A stretch of 64,000 bases of DNA from Pelagibacterium flavum (GTDB lineage Bacteria > Pseudomonadota > Alphaproteobacteria > Rhizobiales > Devosiaceae): contig NZ_CP107716.1 of NCBI RefSeq assembly GCF_025854335.1, forward strand, positions 186,001 through 250,000, given 5' to 3'. The translations under genes were made by a program, and so were the position numbers. Shown here piece by piece: positions 37,498 to 45,799 of the stretch. The notes below the pieces were generated by a model that did not search any database, was not told where the DNA came from, and saw only the letters and a list, made by a program, of their open reading frames with translations. Numbering within the stretch: the stretch's first letter is position 1; each line of letters begins with the position of its first letter.

Positions 37498-37905
37498 TCA
37501 CACAGGGGCGGTGATGACCACCGATTCCGTATTGCGGTCATGTGGGCCGTGCCAGACGGCCTCGATGTTGTTGCCGTCGGGATCGAGAACGAAGCAGGCA
37601 TAATAGCCCGGATGGTAGGACCGTTCGCCCGGCGCCCCATTGTCCTTGCCGCCCGCTTTGAGGCTGGCCGTGTAAAAGGCGTCGACCATCTCGGGGCCGG
37701 TGGTCTGGAACGCCAGATGCACCCGGCTCACATAATCGCTTGCGGCATCGACAAACAACTCGTCGGAAACGAAAAACGATTCCGTTTCGAGGGTCAGCTC
37801 GCGGCCCAGCGCGCCCAGTGCGGCACGATAGAAGTCCCGGCTCTTTTGAAGGTCGCTTACCCGCAGATGCACATGATCGATAAGCCGTCCCCGGTGCAGT
37901 TCCAT
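37498..37905 (-). CDS. VOC-family (glyoxalase-like) protein
   Basis: A 135-residue protein with two beta-alpha-beta-beta-beta modules. The metal-ligand pattern is visible: LIDHVHLRVSDLQKSRDFY (His), SRVHLAF (His) and DPDGNNIEAVWH (Glu). Substrate unknown. It is divergent from a MarR regulator over 79 bp containing two operator-like repeats, so MarR control is likely. Confidence 0.9.
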   Translation of the reverse strand: MELHRGRLIDHVHLRVSDLQKSRDFYRAALGALGRELTLETESFFVSDELFVDAASDYVSRVHLAFQTTGPEMVDAFYTASLKAGGKDNGAPGERSYHPGYYACFVLDPDGNNIEAVWHGPHDRNTESVVITAPV

Positions 37906-37940
37906 GATGAATTTCCGATGCGATCGTTGGCAATATATGT

Positions 37941-37969
37941 TTAGCTATGCTAACAATTAGCTTTACTAA
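37941..37969. promoter_or_regulatory. Tandem 13-bp operator for the adjacent MarR regulator
   Basis: Two copies of TTAGC(N3)RCTAA lie at 37941-37953 and 37957-37969, 16 bases apart centre to centre. The first is a perfect 5-3-5 palindrome; the second has one mismatch. They lie between the VOC start and the MarR start in AT-rich DNA, where MarR operators are expected. Confidence 0.7.
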
Positions 37970-37984
37970 TTTAAAGGGAAATCT

Positions 37985-38434
37985 GTGTCCCAGTCTCACA
38001 AGTCGCGCGCCCTGCAATTGCTCCATCGTCTGGTTCTGCCGCTCGACAGGGCGCTGCAGGCGGCAGACCGGCAGACCGGATGCAGCGCGGCGCAGCTTTC
38101 GGCGCTTTCGGTGATCCATTTTCTCAAGGCCAATACCATTGGCCGGTTGGCGGCTCAGGAAAAGATCTCGGCGCCCACGGCCTCCCGGCTCGTTGAGGGC
38201 CTGGTGCGTCAGGGGCTGGCGCGCCGCGCCGATGGAGATGATCGTCGCTCGGGCCGCATCGAGGTCACAGAAGCCGGATTGGCTGCGGTGGAGGCCGCCT
38301 GCGCCGCACGCGAAGCCATCCTCGCCGATCTTCTGGTTGGGTTGAGCGAGACCGAATGGCACCAGCTGCGGGCCGTTGCCGGGGTGCTGGCGCGCCAGTT
38401 GAAGGTGGGTCCGGACTCGGTCCATCGCGATTGA
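37985..38434 (+). CDS. MarR-family transcriptional regulator
   Basis: A 149-residue winged-helix repressor. The DNA-binding core is TIGRLAAQEKISAPTASRLV (helix-turn-helix), followed by the wing GLARRADGDDRRSGRIEVTE. Starts with GTG, preceded by AAAGGGA. It probably represses itself and the divergent VOC-YdeI operon through the tandem repeat. Confidence 0.93.
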   Translation: MSQSHKSRALQLLHRLVLPLDRALQAADRQTGCSAAQLSALSVIHFLKANTIGRLAAQEKISAPTASRLVEGLVRQGLARRADGDDRRSGRIEVTEAGLAAVEAACAAREAILADLLVGLSETEWHQLRAVAGVLARQLKVGPDSVHRD

Positions 38435-38548
38435 AAAAGTCGTTGGGGGCCTGCCTTGGGGAGAGACCCAGCAGGCACACCGACATTAAAAAGCCGTCCT
38501 CGGGCGGCGTAATGGGCCCTTGGTTCAGACGTTTGCCAGGAGGCCAGA

Positions 38549-38740
38549 ATTCCGACCGACAGCTTTTCACTTATCGTCATCGGGGTCGTCGCACTGCTGG
38601 CTTTCTGGCTGGTCTTTTCACTGGTGCGCAAGATGTTCGGTCTGGTGTTGCTCGTTGCGCTGGCCATCGGCGCGTGGGTCCTCTGGAGCAACCCGCATCT
38701 GCTCTCTTCCGTCAGCGGCGGGTTCCTGGGTGCTCCCTAA
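38549..38740 (+). CDS. Small two-helix membrane protein with apparent ATT start
   Basis: A 63-residue protein: a short polar N terminus, a hydrophobic helix (LIVIGVVALLAFWLVFSLV), a basic hinge RKMFG, and a second helix (LVLLVALAIGAWVLW). No ATG, GTG or TTG lies between the upstream in-frame stop at 38510 and the first helix. A perfect AGGAGG at 38538-38543 sits 5 bases before ATT at 38549. Either ATT is the start, as in infC, or the base is a sequence error. Its TAA overlaps the nudK TAG on the other strand. I do not recognise a family. Confidence 0.6.
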   Translation: MPTDSFSLIVIGVVALLAFWLVFSLVRKMFGLVLLVALAIGAWVLWSNPHLLSSVSGGFLGAP

Positions 38741-39321
38741 CCCAGAAACCCCTTGAGCGCTGCGTGCTGGATCAGCGCGACGGTCTTGGCGTCGATGATG
38801 TGCCCATTGTCAATCATGTCCAGCGCCGCATCAAAGCCGATCTCGACACATTCGATCTCTTCACCCTCCTCGGCCAATCCGCCCCCCGTGCCCATCCGGC
38901 AGGTCTCATCGTAAAGACCGATAAAGCAGTGGGCCTTTTCGCTCAGCGATCCGGGGCTGGCGTAAATCTCGAAGGCAAAGTGCAGGCTGGAGGGGACGAT
39001 CCCGGTTTCCTCGAGCGCCTCCTTTGTTACGCAGGTTTCCGGGTCATCTCCGTCAAGCAGTCCGGCGCACACTTCGATCATATTGCCATCGTCGCCATTG
39101 AGGTGGGGCGGCAGGCGGAACTGGCGCACCAGCGTCATCACAGCTCGCTGGGGATCGAGCAGCAGAATCGCCGCCGCGCTGCCGTGGTCATAGACCTCCC
39201 GGACCAGATCGAGCCCACGTCCATCGGCGCGTTTGACACCCAAAACATACTCGGTCAGGCTCCCCCAGGCCGAGGCGAGGATTTTTTTGCTCTTGATGAG
39301 GATCGGAGTGGGCTCGGACAT
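38737..39321 (-). CDS. nudK: Nudix hydrolase, NudK-like GDP-mannose pyrophosphatase
   Basis: A 194-residue Nudix hydrolase. The Nudix box is the variant AGLLDGDDPETCVTKEALEE-TGI, which deviates from the consensus in the same way as E. coli NudK (AGLLD...KEA-EETGY). The N-terminal half has LVRQFRLPPHLNG and MIEVCAG, also NudK-like. The predicted substrate is GDP-mannose or a related sugar nucleotide. It converges with the small membrane protein, overlapping at the stop codons. Confidence 0.88.
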   Translation of the reverse strand: MSEPTPILIKSKKILASAWGSLTEYVLGVKRADGRGLDLVREVYDHGSAAAILLLDPQRAVMTLVRQFRLPPHLNGDDGNMIEVCAGLLDGDDPETCVTKEALEETGIVPSSLHFAFEIYASPGSLSEKAHCFIGLYDETCRMGTGGGLAEEGEEIECVEIGFDAALDMIDNGHIIDAKTVALIQHAALKGFLG

Positions 39322-39574
39322 GGAACTTTACCTGGTAGGTAAACCTGGCTGACATTTCCCCTCACTTGCCTTGACTTAGCGCTCCTTGTCCAGCCCGCGG
39401 AGAAAATATGACTTTTAAAGTCAATATTTTAGCGGGTCACTTTCCGACCAAAGACGTAAGCGCGGCCCTTTGACGAATGGGGAAAGCGCGATTAGAAGTT
39501 GGCCGCAAGTTTTCTGCCGGGCAACCGGCTCAGTGTCCCCGACCGTTCGGCGCGGGGCCAGATCGAGGCAGGCA
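39322..39574. other. Divergent promoter region nudK/sdhC
   Basis: The 253 bases contain AT-rich patches around 39400-39435 that are likely promoter DNA for sdhCDAB. No clear operator or riboswitch is seen. In-frame sequence upstream of sdhC from 39470 is not conserved. Confidence 0.4.
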
Positions 39575-39955
39575 ATGGCGCATTTTCGACCCACGTCCCC
39601 GCATCTCTCCATCTATCGCTTCACGCTCACCATGACACTCTCGATCCTGCATCGCGTGCTCGGCGTGGGACTTTACATCGGGACCGTCCTGTTCGTTCTG
39701 TGGCTGGGCGCCGCGGCGCTGGGGCAGGACCAGCTTTCGGCGGTCCAGGGGTTTTTCGGCCATCCGATCATCCAGATCGGGCTGTTTTTGTACACCTGGA
39801 CGCTGTTCCAGCACATGGCGGGCGGGCTCAAGCATTTCTTCTGGGATACGGGCGCGGGGTTCGACCCGGCCAGCCGCGAGGCCATAAGCCTTGCAACGCT
39901 CATCTTTTCGGCCGTGGCGACCATCGTCGTCTGGGCCGTGTTCGTCTGGTTCTGA
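39575..39955 (+). CDS. sdhC: Succinate dehydrogenase cytochrome b556 subunit
   Basis: A 126-residue membrane anchor with three helices. RPTSPHLSIYRFTLTMTLSI is the SdhC signature, with SILHRVLG carrying quinone-site Ser/Arg-type residues, and FQHMAGGLKHFFWD the heme-ligand His region. With SdhD it binds heme b and ubiquinone. The ATG at 39575 follows GAGGCAGG; the longer frame upstream is not family-like. Confidence 0.96.
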   Translation: MAHFRPTSPHLSIYRFTLTMTLSILHRVLGVGLYIGTVLFVLWLGAAALGQDQLSAVQGFFGHPIIQIGLFLYTWTLFQHMAGGLKHFFWDTGAGFDPASREAISLATLIFSAVATIVVWAVFVWF

Positions 39956-39965
39956 GGGGGCAATC

Positions 39966-40316
39966 ATGAGCACGCATTCGGGCGAAAAAGGCACGGGCAC
40001 TTTCATCCGCCAGCGCGTCACCGGGGCGATCAATATCGTTTTCGTGGGCTTTCTGATCTGGCTGGTGGTGTCCCTTTCCGGCGCCGACCGGGCGCAGATG
40101 GCGGCGACCTTTTCCAACCCTATCGTTTCCATTCTGGCTCTGGTGCTGATCGGCTCGGCGCTCATTCACATGCGCATCGGCATGTATGAGATCATCGAGG
40201 ATTATGTCCACGAGCCGCGCAATCATTCGCTGGCCAAGGCGGCCAACACCATTTTCACCGTCATCATCGGCATAATCGCCGCCGTGTCGGTTCTCGTCCT
40301 CGCCTTCGGAGGTTAA
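39966..40316 (+). CDS. sdhD: Succinate dehydrogenase hydrophobic membrane anchor
   Basis: A 116-residue subunit with three helices. [20 protein letters not shown] begins the first helix, and [19 protein letters not shown] is the family signature with the heme-ligand His and the quinone-site Tyr/Asp. It starts 10 bases after sdhC and 8 bases before sdhA. Confidence 0.95.
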   Translation: MSTHSGEKGTGTFIRQRVTGAINIVFVGFLIWLVVSLSGADRAQMAATFSNPIVSILALVLIGSALIHMRIGMYEIIEDYVHEPRNHSLAKAANTIFTVIIGIIAAVSVLVLAFGG

Positions 40317-40324
40317 TTTCGCTC

Positions 40325-42124
40325 ATGGCTTCGGCTTATCAGATCATCGACCACGCCTATGACGTCGTGGTGGTCGGCGCCGGCGGCGCGGGCTTGCGCG
40401 CCACGCTCGGCATGGCCGAGCAGGGCTTTTCCACCGCCTGCGTCACCAAGGTCTTCCCCACCCGCTCGCACACCGTAGCGGCGCAGGGCGGCATTGCGGC
40501 CTCGCTTTCCAATATGGGCCCCGACAGCTGGCAGTGGCACATGTACGACACCGTAAAGGGGTCGGACTGGCTGGGCGACAATGACGCCATGGAATATCTG
40601 GCCCGCGAGGCGCCCGCCGCGATCTACGAACTCGAGCATTACGGCGTGCCGTTTTCGCGCACCGAGCAGGGCAAGATCTATCAGCGCCCGTTCGGCGGCC
40701 ACATGACCGAATATGGGGAAGGCCCCCCGGTGCAGCGCACCTGCGCGGCGGCCGATCGCACCGGCCACGCCATCCTGCACACGCTTTATGGCCAGTCGCT
40801 GCGCAACAACGCAGAATTCTTCGTCGAATATTTCGCGCTCGACCTGATCATGGGCGAGAATGGCGAATGCCAGGGCGTCATTGCCTGGAAGCTCGATGAT
40901 GGCACCATCCACCGCTTCCGCGCCAAACTGGTGGTTCTGGCCACCGGCGGGTACGGACGCGCGTATTTCTCGGCCACCTCGGCCCACACCTGCACCGGCG
41001 ACGGCAATGGCATGGTGGCCCGCGCCGGGCTGCCGCTTCAGGATATGGAATTCGTCCAGTTCCACCCTACCGGCATTTACGGCTCGGGGTGCCTGATCAC
41101 CGAGGGCGCGCGCGGCGAGGGCGGGTATCTCGTCAATTCCGAAGGCGAGCGCTTCATGGAGCGCTATGCGCCCAACGCCAAGGACCTGGCGTCCCGCGAC
41201 GTCGTGAGCCGCTGCATGACCATGGAAATCCGCGAGGGTAGGGGCGTGGGCGCCAAGGGCGATCATATCTTCCTTCACCTCGACCATCTCGATCCCGCCG
41301 TGCTCCACGAACGCCTGCCGGGCATTTCGGAATCGGCAAAGATCTTTGCCGGCGTCGATCTCACCCGCGAGCCGATCCCGGTCATTCCCACGGTCCACTA
41401 CAATATGGGCGGCATCCCGGCCAATTATCACGGCGAGGTGCTCAACCCCACCGAGACCGATCCCGATCGCGTCGTGCCGGGGCTGATGGCGGTGGGCGAA
41501 GCGGCGTGTGCTTCGGTGCATGGGGCCAACCGTCTGGGCTCGAACTCGCTGACCGACCTTGTGGTTTTCGGCCGCGCGGCGGCGCTGCGGGCCGGTGAGG
41601 TGATGGACAGAACGGCACCGATCCCGGCGATCAACAGCGCCCAGGACGACAAGATCCTCGCCCGGTTCGACCGGCTGCGCAACGCCAATGGCAGTGCGCC
41701 CACGGCCACGCTGCGCGACAAGATGCAGCGCGCCATGCAGGAAGACGCCGCCGTGTTCCGCACCCAGGAAACGCTCGAAGCGGGCTGCAAGCGGATTTCC
41801 GACATCTGGGCCGAGATGCCCGACGTCAAGGTCACCGACCGCTCGATGATCTGGAATTCGGACCTTGTGGAAACCCTCGAGCTTGAAAACCTCATGGCCA
41901 ACGCCATCACCACGGTCTATTCGGCCGAGGCGCGCAAGGAAAGCCGCGGCGCCCATGCCCGCGAGGACTTTGCCGACCGCGACGACGTCAACTGGCGCAA
42001 GCACACGCTGAGCTGGGTGGATGAGGCCGGTAAGGTGACCTTGGGCTACCGCCCGGTTCACGTCGATCCGCTGTCCGATGGCATCGATCTGAAAAAGATC
42101 GCGCCCAAGGCCCGCGTTTACTAA
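40325..42124 (+). CDS. sdhA: Succinate dehydrogenase flavoprotein subunit
   Basis: A 599-residue FAD subunit that oxidises succinate to fumarate. FAD-binding [20 protein letters not shown], the covalent FAD His in [16 protein letters not shown], the substrate loop [20 protein letters not shown], and [14 protein letters not shown] are present. Full length. A DUF1674 flavoprotein assembly factor is encoded at 20645. Confidence 0.99.
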   Translation: MASAYQIIDHAYDVVVVGAGGAGLRATLGMAEQGFSTACVTKVFPTRSHTVAAQGGIAASLSNMGPDSWQWHMYDTVKGSDWLGDNDAMEYLAREAPAAIYELEHYGVPFSRTEQGKIYQRPFGGHMTEYGEGPPVQRTCAAADRTGHAILHTLYGQSLRNNAEFFVEYFALDLIMGENGECQGVIAWKLDDGTIHRFRAKLVVLATGGYGRAYFSATSAHTCTGDGNGMVARAGLPLQDMEFVQFHPTGIYGSGCLITEGARGEGGYLVNSEGERFMERYAPNAKDLASRDVVSRCMTMEIREGRGVGAKGDHIFLHLDHLDPAVLHERLPGISESAKIFAGVDLTREPIPVIPTVHYNMGGIPANYHGEVLNPTETDPDRVVPGLMAVGEAACASVHGANRLGSNSLTDLVVFGRAAALRAGEVMDRTAPIPAINSAQDDKILARFDRLRNANGSAPTATLRDKMQRAMQEDAAVFRTQETLEAGCKRISDIWAEMPDVKVTDRSMIWNSDLVETLELENLMANAITTVYSAEARKESRGAHAREDFADRDDVNWRKHTLSWVDEAGKVTLGYRPVHVDPLSDGIDLKKIAPKARVY

Positions 42125-42138
42125 GGAGCGAACGACAC

Positions 42139-42924
42139 ATGGCTGAACTCGTCCTCGACAAGCGCTCCCGCCCCAAAAAGGGCAAGACCTGGCCAAAGCC
42201 GGACGGCGCAACGAAACTGCGTGAATATCACGTCTATCGCTACGATCCCGACACGGGCGACAATCCGCGCATCGATACTTATTTCGTCGATCTCGACGAT
42301 TGCGGGCCGATGATCCTCGACGGATTGCTGTGGATCAAGAACAACATCGATCCCACCCTCACCCTGCGCCGCTCGTGCCGCGAGGGGATTTGTGGGTCGT
42401 GCGCCATGAATATCGACGGCGCCAATACGCTGGCCTGCACCAAGGGCATGGACGAGGTGTCCTCGGGCCCCATCAAGGTCTATCCGCTGCCCCACATGCC
42501 GGTGGTCAAGGATCTGGTGCCCGATCTTTCAACCTTTTACGAGCAGCACAAATCGGTGCAGCCCTGGCTGCAGACCAAATCGCCAACGCCGGACACCGAA
42601 TGGCTGCAGACCAAGGAAGACCGCGCCAAGCTTGACGGGCTCTATGAGTGCATCTTGTGCGCGTGCTGCTCGACGTCGTGCCCGTCCTATTGGTGGAACG
42701 GCGAAAAATATCTCGGCCCGGCCGTGCTGCTTCAAGCCTATCGCTGGCTGATCGACAGCCGCGACGAAGCCACATCGGAACGTCTCGACATTCTCGAAGA
42801 CCCCTTCAAGCTCTATCGCTGCCACACCATCATGAACTGCGCCAAGGTCTGCCCCAAGGGGCTCAACCCGGCCAAGGCAATCGCCGAAATCAAGAAGATG
42901 ATGGTCGAACGCAAGGTGGCCTGA
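42139..42924 (+). CDS. sdhB: Succinate dehydrogenase iron-sulfur subunit
   Basis: A 261-residue subunit carrying [2Fe-2S], [4Fe-4S] and [3Fe-4S] clusters. The cysteines are in [20 protein letters not shown], then [16 protein letters not shown], then [23 protein letters not shown] precedes the ATG. A strong terminator follows. Confidence 0.99.
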   Translation: MAELVLDKRSRPKKGKTWPKPDGATKLREYHVYRYDPDTGDNPRIDTYFVDLDDCGPMILDGLLWIKNNIDPTLTLRRSCREGICGSCAMNIDGANTLACTKGMDEVSSGPIKVYPLPHMPVVKDLVPDLSTFYEQHKSVQPWLQTKSPTPDTEWLQTKEDRAKLDGLYECILCACCSTSCPSYWWNGEKYLGPAVLLQAYRWLIDSRDEATSERLDILEDPFKLYRCHTIMNCAKVCPKGLNPAKAIAEIKKMMVERKVA

Positions 42925-42949
42925 ACCCGGCCGGTTCTGATATGTTGTG

Positions 42950-42987
42950 AAGGGTCCGGGGCTTATCCTGGGCCCTTTTTTGTTTTT
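42950..42987 (+). terminator. Intrinsic terminator of the sdhCDAB operon
   Basis: An 11-bp stem with two G-T wobbles (42950-42960 with 42967-42977) and 6-base loop is followed by TTTTTTGTTTTT, 25 bases after the sdhB stop. Confidence 0.9.
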
Positions 42988-43000
42988 CAGGATGATGGCC

Positions 43001-43231
43001 ATGAGCGACTACGAAACGATCCTTTATGTCGAACGCGAATCGGTCGCCCGGCTCATGGTCACCGCCCTTCAGGCACACGGCTTTTCCCCGCGCGAGATCA
43101 CAGATGGCGGCCTGCCGGGCATTGGTGCGGGTCTGACGGGCAAGGGGCTGGCGATCGCCGTCCCGGCTCGCGAGGCGCGCGACGCAAAGCCGCTGGCGGA
43201 AGCGCTGCTCAAAGACATGCTGGCGCGATAG
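43001..43231 (+). CDS. DUF2007-like signal-transducing protein
   Basis: A 76-residue protein. VARLMVTALQAHGFSPREI followed by GIGAGLTGKGLAIAVPAREA matches the DUF2007 pattern (putative signal-transducing proteins). Because the sdh terminator lies immediately upstream, expression is likely independent or read-through. The ATG at 43001 has AGGA 8 bases upstream; an earlier ATG at 42992 overlaps that site. Confidence 0.7.
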   Translation: MSDYETILYVERESVARLMVTALQAHGFSPREITDGGLPGIGAGLTGKGLAIAVPAREARDAKPLAEALLKDMLAR

Positions 43232-43350
43232 CGCGGGCCCTCTTGGCCCCGCGCACAATCGGCCAAAGCCGGCCCACCTCCCCCATGGCGGCCCCGACCA
43301 ACACGGGGGTCCAGCAGAACGGGTCCAGGCACCGGTGCTTCAGGCCGCGC

Positions 43351-43376
43351 TCATGGATCCCGGCTTTCGCCGGGAA
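43351..43376. repeat. Palindromic intergenic element (degenerate)
   Basis: TCATGGATCCCGGCTTTCGCCGGGAA is a hairpin unit like those at 26837 and 30121, in the gap between the convergent DUF2007-like and DUF2254 genes. A partial inverted unit (GGGGGTCCAGCAG) lies at about 43303. Nothing else is visible in this 217-base gap. Confidence 0.6.
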
Positions 43377-43448
43377 AGCGCCGAAGGGAACCCCAGCAGC
43401 GCCTTTCCAGCCCGGGGTGACCATGAGGGTGGGGCTGGTCCTGCCCCC

Positions 43449-44732
43449 TCATTCAGCCGCTTTTTCCTTGAGCCAGTCGACCATGGTTTGCGGCAGTTGG
43501 TGATTGTCCACGTCGCCCGCCATCACCTTGCGCCATTTGGCGATTGCCTTGCGCTGGTGGTCCTGGCGGCTGACGCGGTCGAACAGGATCAAAAGCTCGA
43601 TCAGCCGCTCGGTGGCCAGCGTATCGGTGCGCATGGCCGGCAACAGCGCGGGCACGATCAGATCGAGATAATGGCCGAGACCCAGATCGGGGCGCTTGAG
43701 CGCGGCGCGCCCGTCCTTGGTAAACAGCACCTGGGGCACGCCGTCCGAGCGGACCAGCGGCAACAGAGAGCCGCTCATATGATCGATGGCGGCAACGGCG
43801 GTGTTGGGATCGTTGATGCCGGGGGACAGGGCGCGCAGGGCGATGTCGATCAGCGCACGCGCTTCATAGGTCGCTTCCTGGAGCACGTCGCGGCGTGGCC
43901 CGATCGTAAAGCATTTGGCCAGGGATTTGATATCGGGGGCGGGGCCTTCCACATGCGCCATCGGCATGGCTTCGCCCACGTAATCGTCAACCCTGAGGTC
44001 AATCACAAGGCGCAGGCTGTTGTCCTTTAGAATATGGAGCAGCTGGTCATAGGCGATGTGGCGGATATAGCCGCTGCCGGGGGCGGGAACGGGCGCGCCG
44101 GCAAAGCCGTCGAAATCCGCAAGGTGGCGGTTGGCGCTGGCAATATCGGATGCGTCGGCCCTGGCGGCGACCTTTCCGATGGATTTGGCGAACCGCTTGC
44201 CCAGATCGGCGACAATCACATCGGCCTGTATGGACAGCGCCATATGGTGCACGAAATAGATCACCAGCCCGAAGGCGCCCGTGGCGATGATTATGGTGCC
44301 GGCCACCGCCAGCTCGGGCACGAAGCCGTCTTCGAGCTCGCTTACTTCGCCCAGCACAACCAGTGCAAACAGGAACACCCCGACAAAGGCGCCCAGAACC
44401 GATTGGGTGGTCCGGTCTTCCATGAACATGATCAGCACCCGTGGACCGAGCTGGCCCGAGAGCTGGGTCAGGCCCACAAAGGTCAGCGAAAAGACCAGCG
44501 AAGCCATGGTCATCATGCCCCCGGCAATCGTGGTCAGCACGGCCCTTGCGCCTTCGGGGCCGAAGCGGGGGTAAAAGGGCTGGTCGCGCAGGTTCGAGAG
44601 CGCCTCGACACTGTCGATGAAAACAAAAAGATTGCCCAGCGCCAGCCCGGCTATGGCCATCAGCAAAGGGACGAACCAGAAGCTGCTGGCGATCGAAGCC
44701 ATGAACGCCTTGGCGTGGACATAAAATCCCAT
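43449..44732 (-). CDS. DUF2254 membrane protein
   Basis: A 427-residue protein with four N-terminal transmembrane helices (to about residue 165) and a soluble C-terminal domain. TTIAGGMMTMASLVFSLTFV, LGPRVLIMFMEDRTTQSVLG and DIALRALSPGINDPNTA are DUF2254 signatures. The function is unknown. ATG at 44732 is preceded by AGGGAAATCGGGG. The longer frame to 45134 is not family-like. Confidence 0.9.
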   Translation of the reverse strand: MGFYVHAKAFMASIASSFWFVPLLMAIAGLALGNLFVFIDSVEALSNLRDQPFYPRFGPEGARAVLTTIAGGMMTMASLVFSLTFVGLTQLSGQLGPRVLIMFMEDRTTQSVLGAFVGVFLFALVVLGEVSELEDGFVPELAVAGTIIIATGAFGLVIYFVHHMALSIQADVIVADLGKRFAKSIGKVAARADASDIASANRHLADFDGFAGAPVPAPGSGYIRHIAYDQLLHILKDNSLRLVIDLRVDDYVGEAMPMAHVEGPAPDIKSLAKCFTIGPRRDVLQEATYEARALIDIALRALSPGINDPNTAVAAIDHMSGSLLPLVRSDGVPQVLFTKDGRAALKRPDLGLGHYLDLIVPALLPAMRTDTLATERLIELLILFDRVSRQDHQRKAIAKWRKVMAGDVDNHQLPQTMVDWLKEKAAE

Positions 44733-45000
44733 CCCCGATTTCCCTTTTTGGTGGCGGCAATGTCGGTCGAGGGGATGTTGTCCCATAACCGCCATATTGG
44801 CCACAATAGTTAACGCCGAACCCTCTTGGACGGGCCGGAGGGCTTGAGTCTTGAACGCTGCCGCCTTAAAGCGGAGGGGGTTGGAGCGTGGATCGCCTCG
44901 ATCCTCACGACAAAGCAGGCCGCCGGCAGCGCCGTTGGGAACGGTACGGAACGCGTTGTGTTCCCGCATGTCCCGTCCGGGCCGAAACAATGGAGCTGTT

Positions 45001-45636
45001 ATGGTTGGAACTCTCACAAGATCACTTGCGGTGATGATGGTCATCGGCGGCACAGGTGTGCTTTCCGCGTGCTCGCCGACCTCGTTCGGGCGCGCGACCC
45101 CCACGGTCACCGCCACACCGCCACCGCCCACCATTCAGCCGGTACAGACGAGCTCGGTTTCCAGCTCGGACCTGCCGCCCATCGATGGCTCGACCGTCCT
45201 GCCGTCCAATACGCCTTCGACCACGGGCACACCCACGGTGCCGGGCAATACCGCATCGGTGGATGGCAGCACGAGCACAAGTTCGCCGGGCTTCCTGCTC
45301 GACGATGTCGGCAGCCCCGGCAACACGACCAGCGGGCGCAATCTGACCGGCAGCGTGACCATCGAGCAGCTTCTGGGTGGCTGGACCGTGATGGTGGGGG
45401 CCGAACAGTGCCGCCTCAATCTCACCTACACCGCCAAGGGATCGACAGGCCGTTACCGTGCCTCGACGCCGGGGTGCCTTGTGGATGGGTTGGCCGACGT
45501 GACCTCGTGGAACCTTCTGGGCAACCAGATCCAGTTCTACAACGAGAGCGACGAACTGGTCGGCACCCTGTTCCAGAGCGGCAACCGGTTCGTGGGCACG
45601 CTTGCGGGCGGGCAATCCGTCTCGATGGTTGGCTAG
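45001..45636 (+). CDS. AprI/Inh-like protease-inhibitor lipoprotein
   Basis: A 211-residue lipoprotein. The signal ends in the lipobox VLSAC, followed by a Thr/Ser/Pro-rich linker (about residues 30-115) and a C-terminal beta-barrel domain: VTIEQLLGGWTVMVGAEQCR, then YRASTPGCLVDGLADVTSWN and VGTLFQSGNRFVG. This matches the AprI/Inh metalloprotease-inhibitor domain, with its two cysteines likely forming a disulfide. GGAG precedes the ATG. It is probably periplasmic, bound to the membrane. Confidence 0.8.
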   Translation: MVGTLTRSLAVMMVIGGTGVLSACSPTSFGRATPTVTATPPPPTIQPVQTSSVSSSDLPPIDGSTVLPSNTPSTTGTPTVPGNTASVDGSTSTSSPGFLLDDVGSPGNTTSGRNLTGSVTIEQLLGGWTVMVGAEQCRLNLTYTAKGSTGRYRASTPGCLVDGLADVTSWNLLGNQIQFYNESDELVGTLFQSGNRFVGTLAGGQSVSMVG

Positions 45637-45637
45637 G

Positions 45638-45748
45638 AGCGCTCCCAGAAAAAGTGGACACCACTTTTTCGGTTCGGGAACGCGACCTACAAAAAGGAAG
45701 CGCTCCCAGAAAAAGTGGACACCACTTTTTCGGTTCGGGAACGCGACC
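45638..45748. repeat. Two tandem structured repeats (50 bp, period 61)
   Basis: Two 50-base copies, 45638-45687 and 45699-45748, are identical through the core. Each has an inner hairpin AAAAAGTGG(ACA)CCACTTTTT inside an outer stem (GCTCCC with GGGAAC), followed by CGCGACC. Related copies are at 50388 and 54800. Confidence 0.9.
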
Positions 45749-45799
45749 AATAAAAAGCTGGGGGCCTATGAGCCGGACTAGAGCGAAAGACTCGAGGGC

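Noticed and set aside
45638..45748. CRISPR array
   Set aside because: Only two copies with an 11-base interval that is not spacer-like; the copies are hairpins found elsewhere singly.
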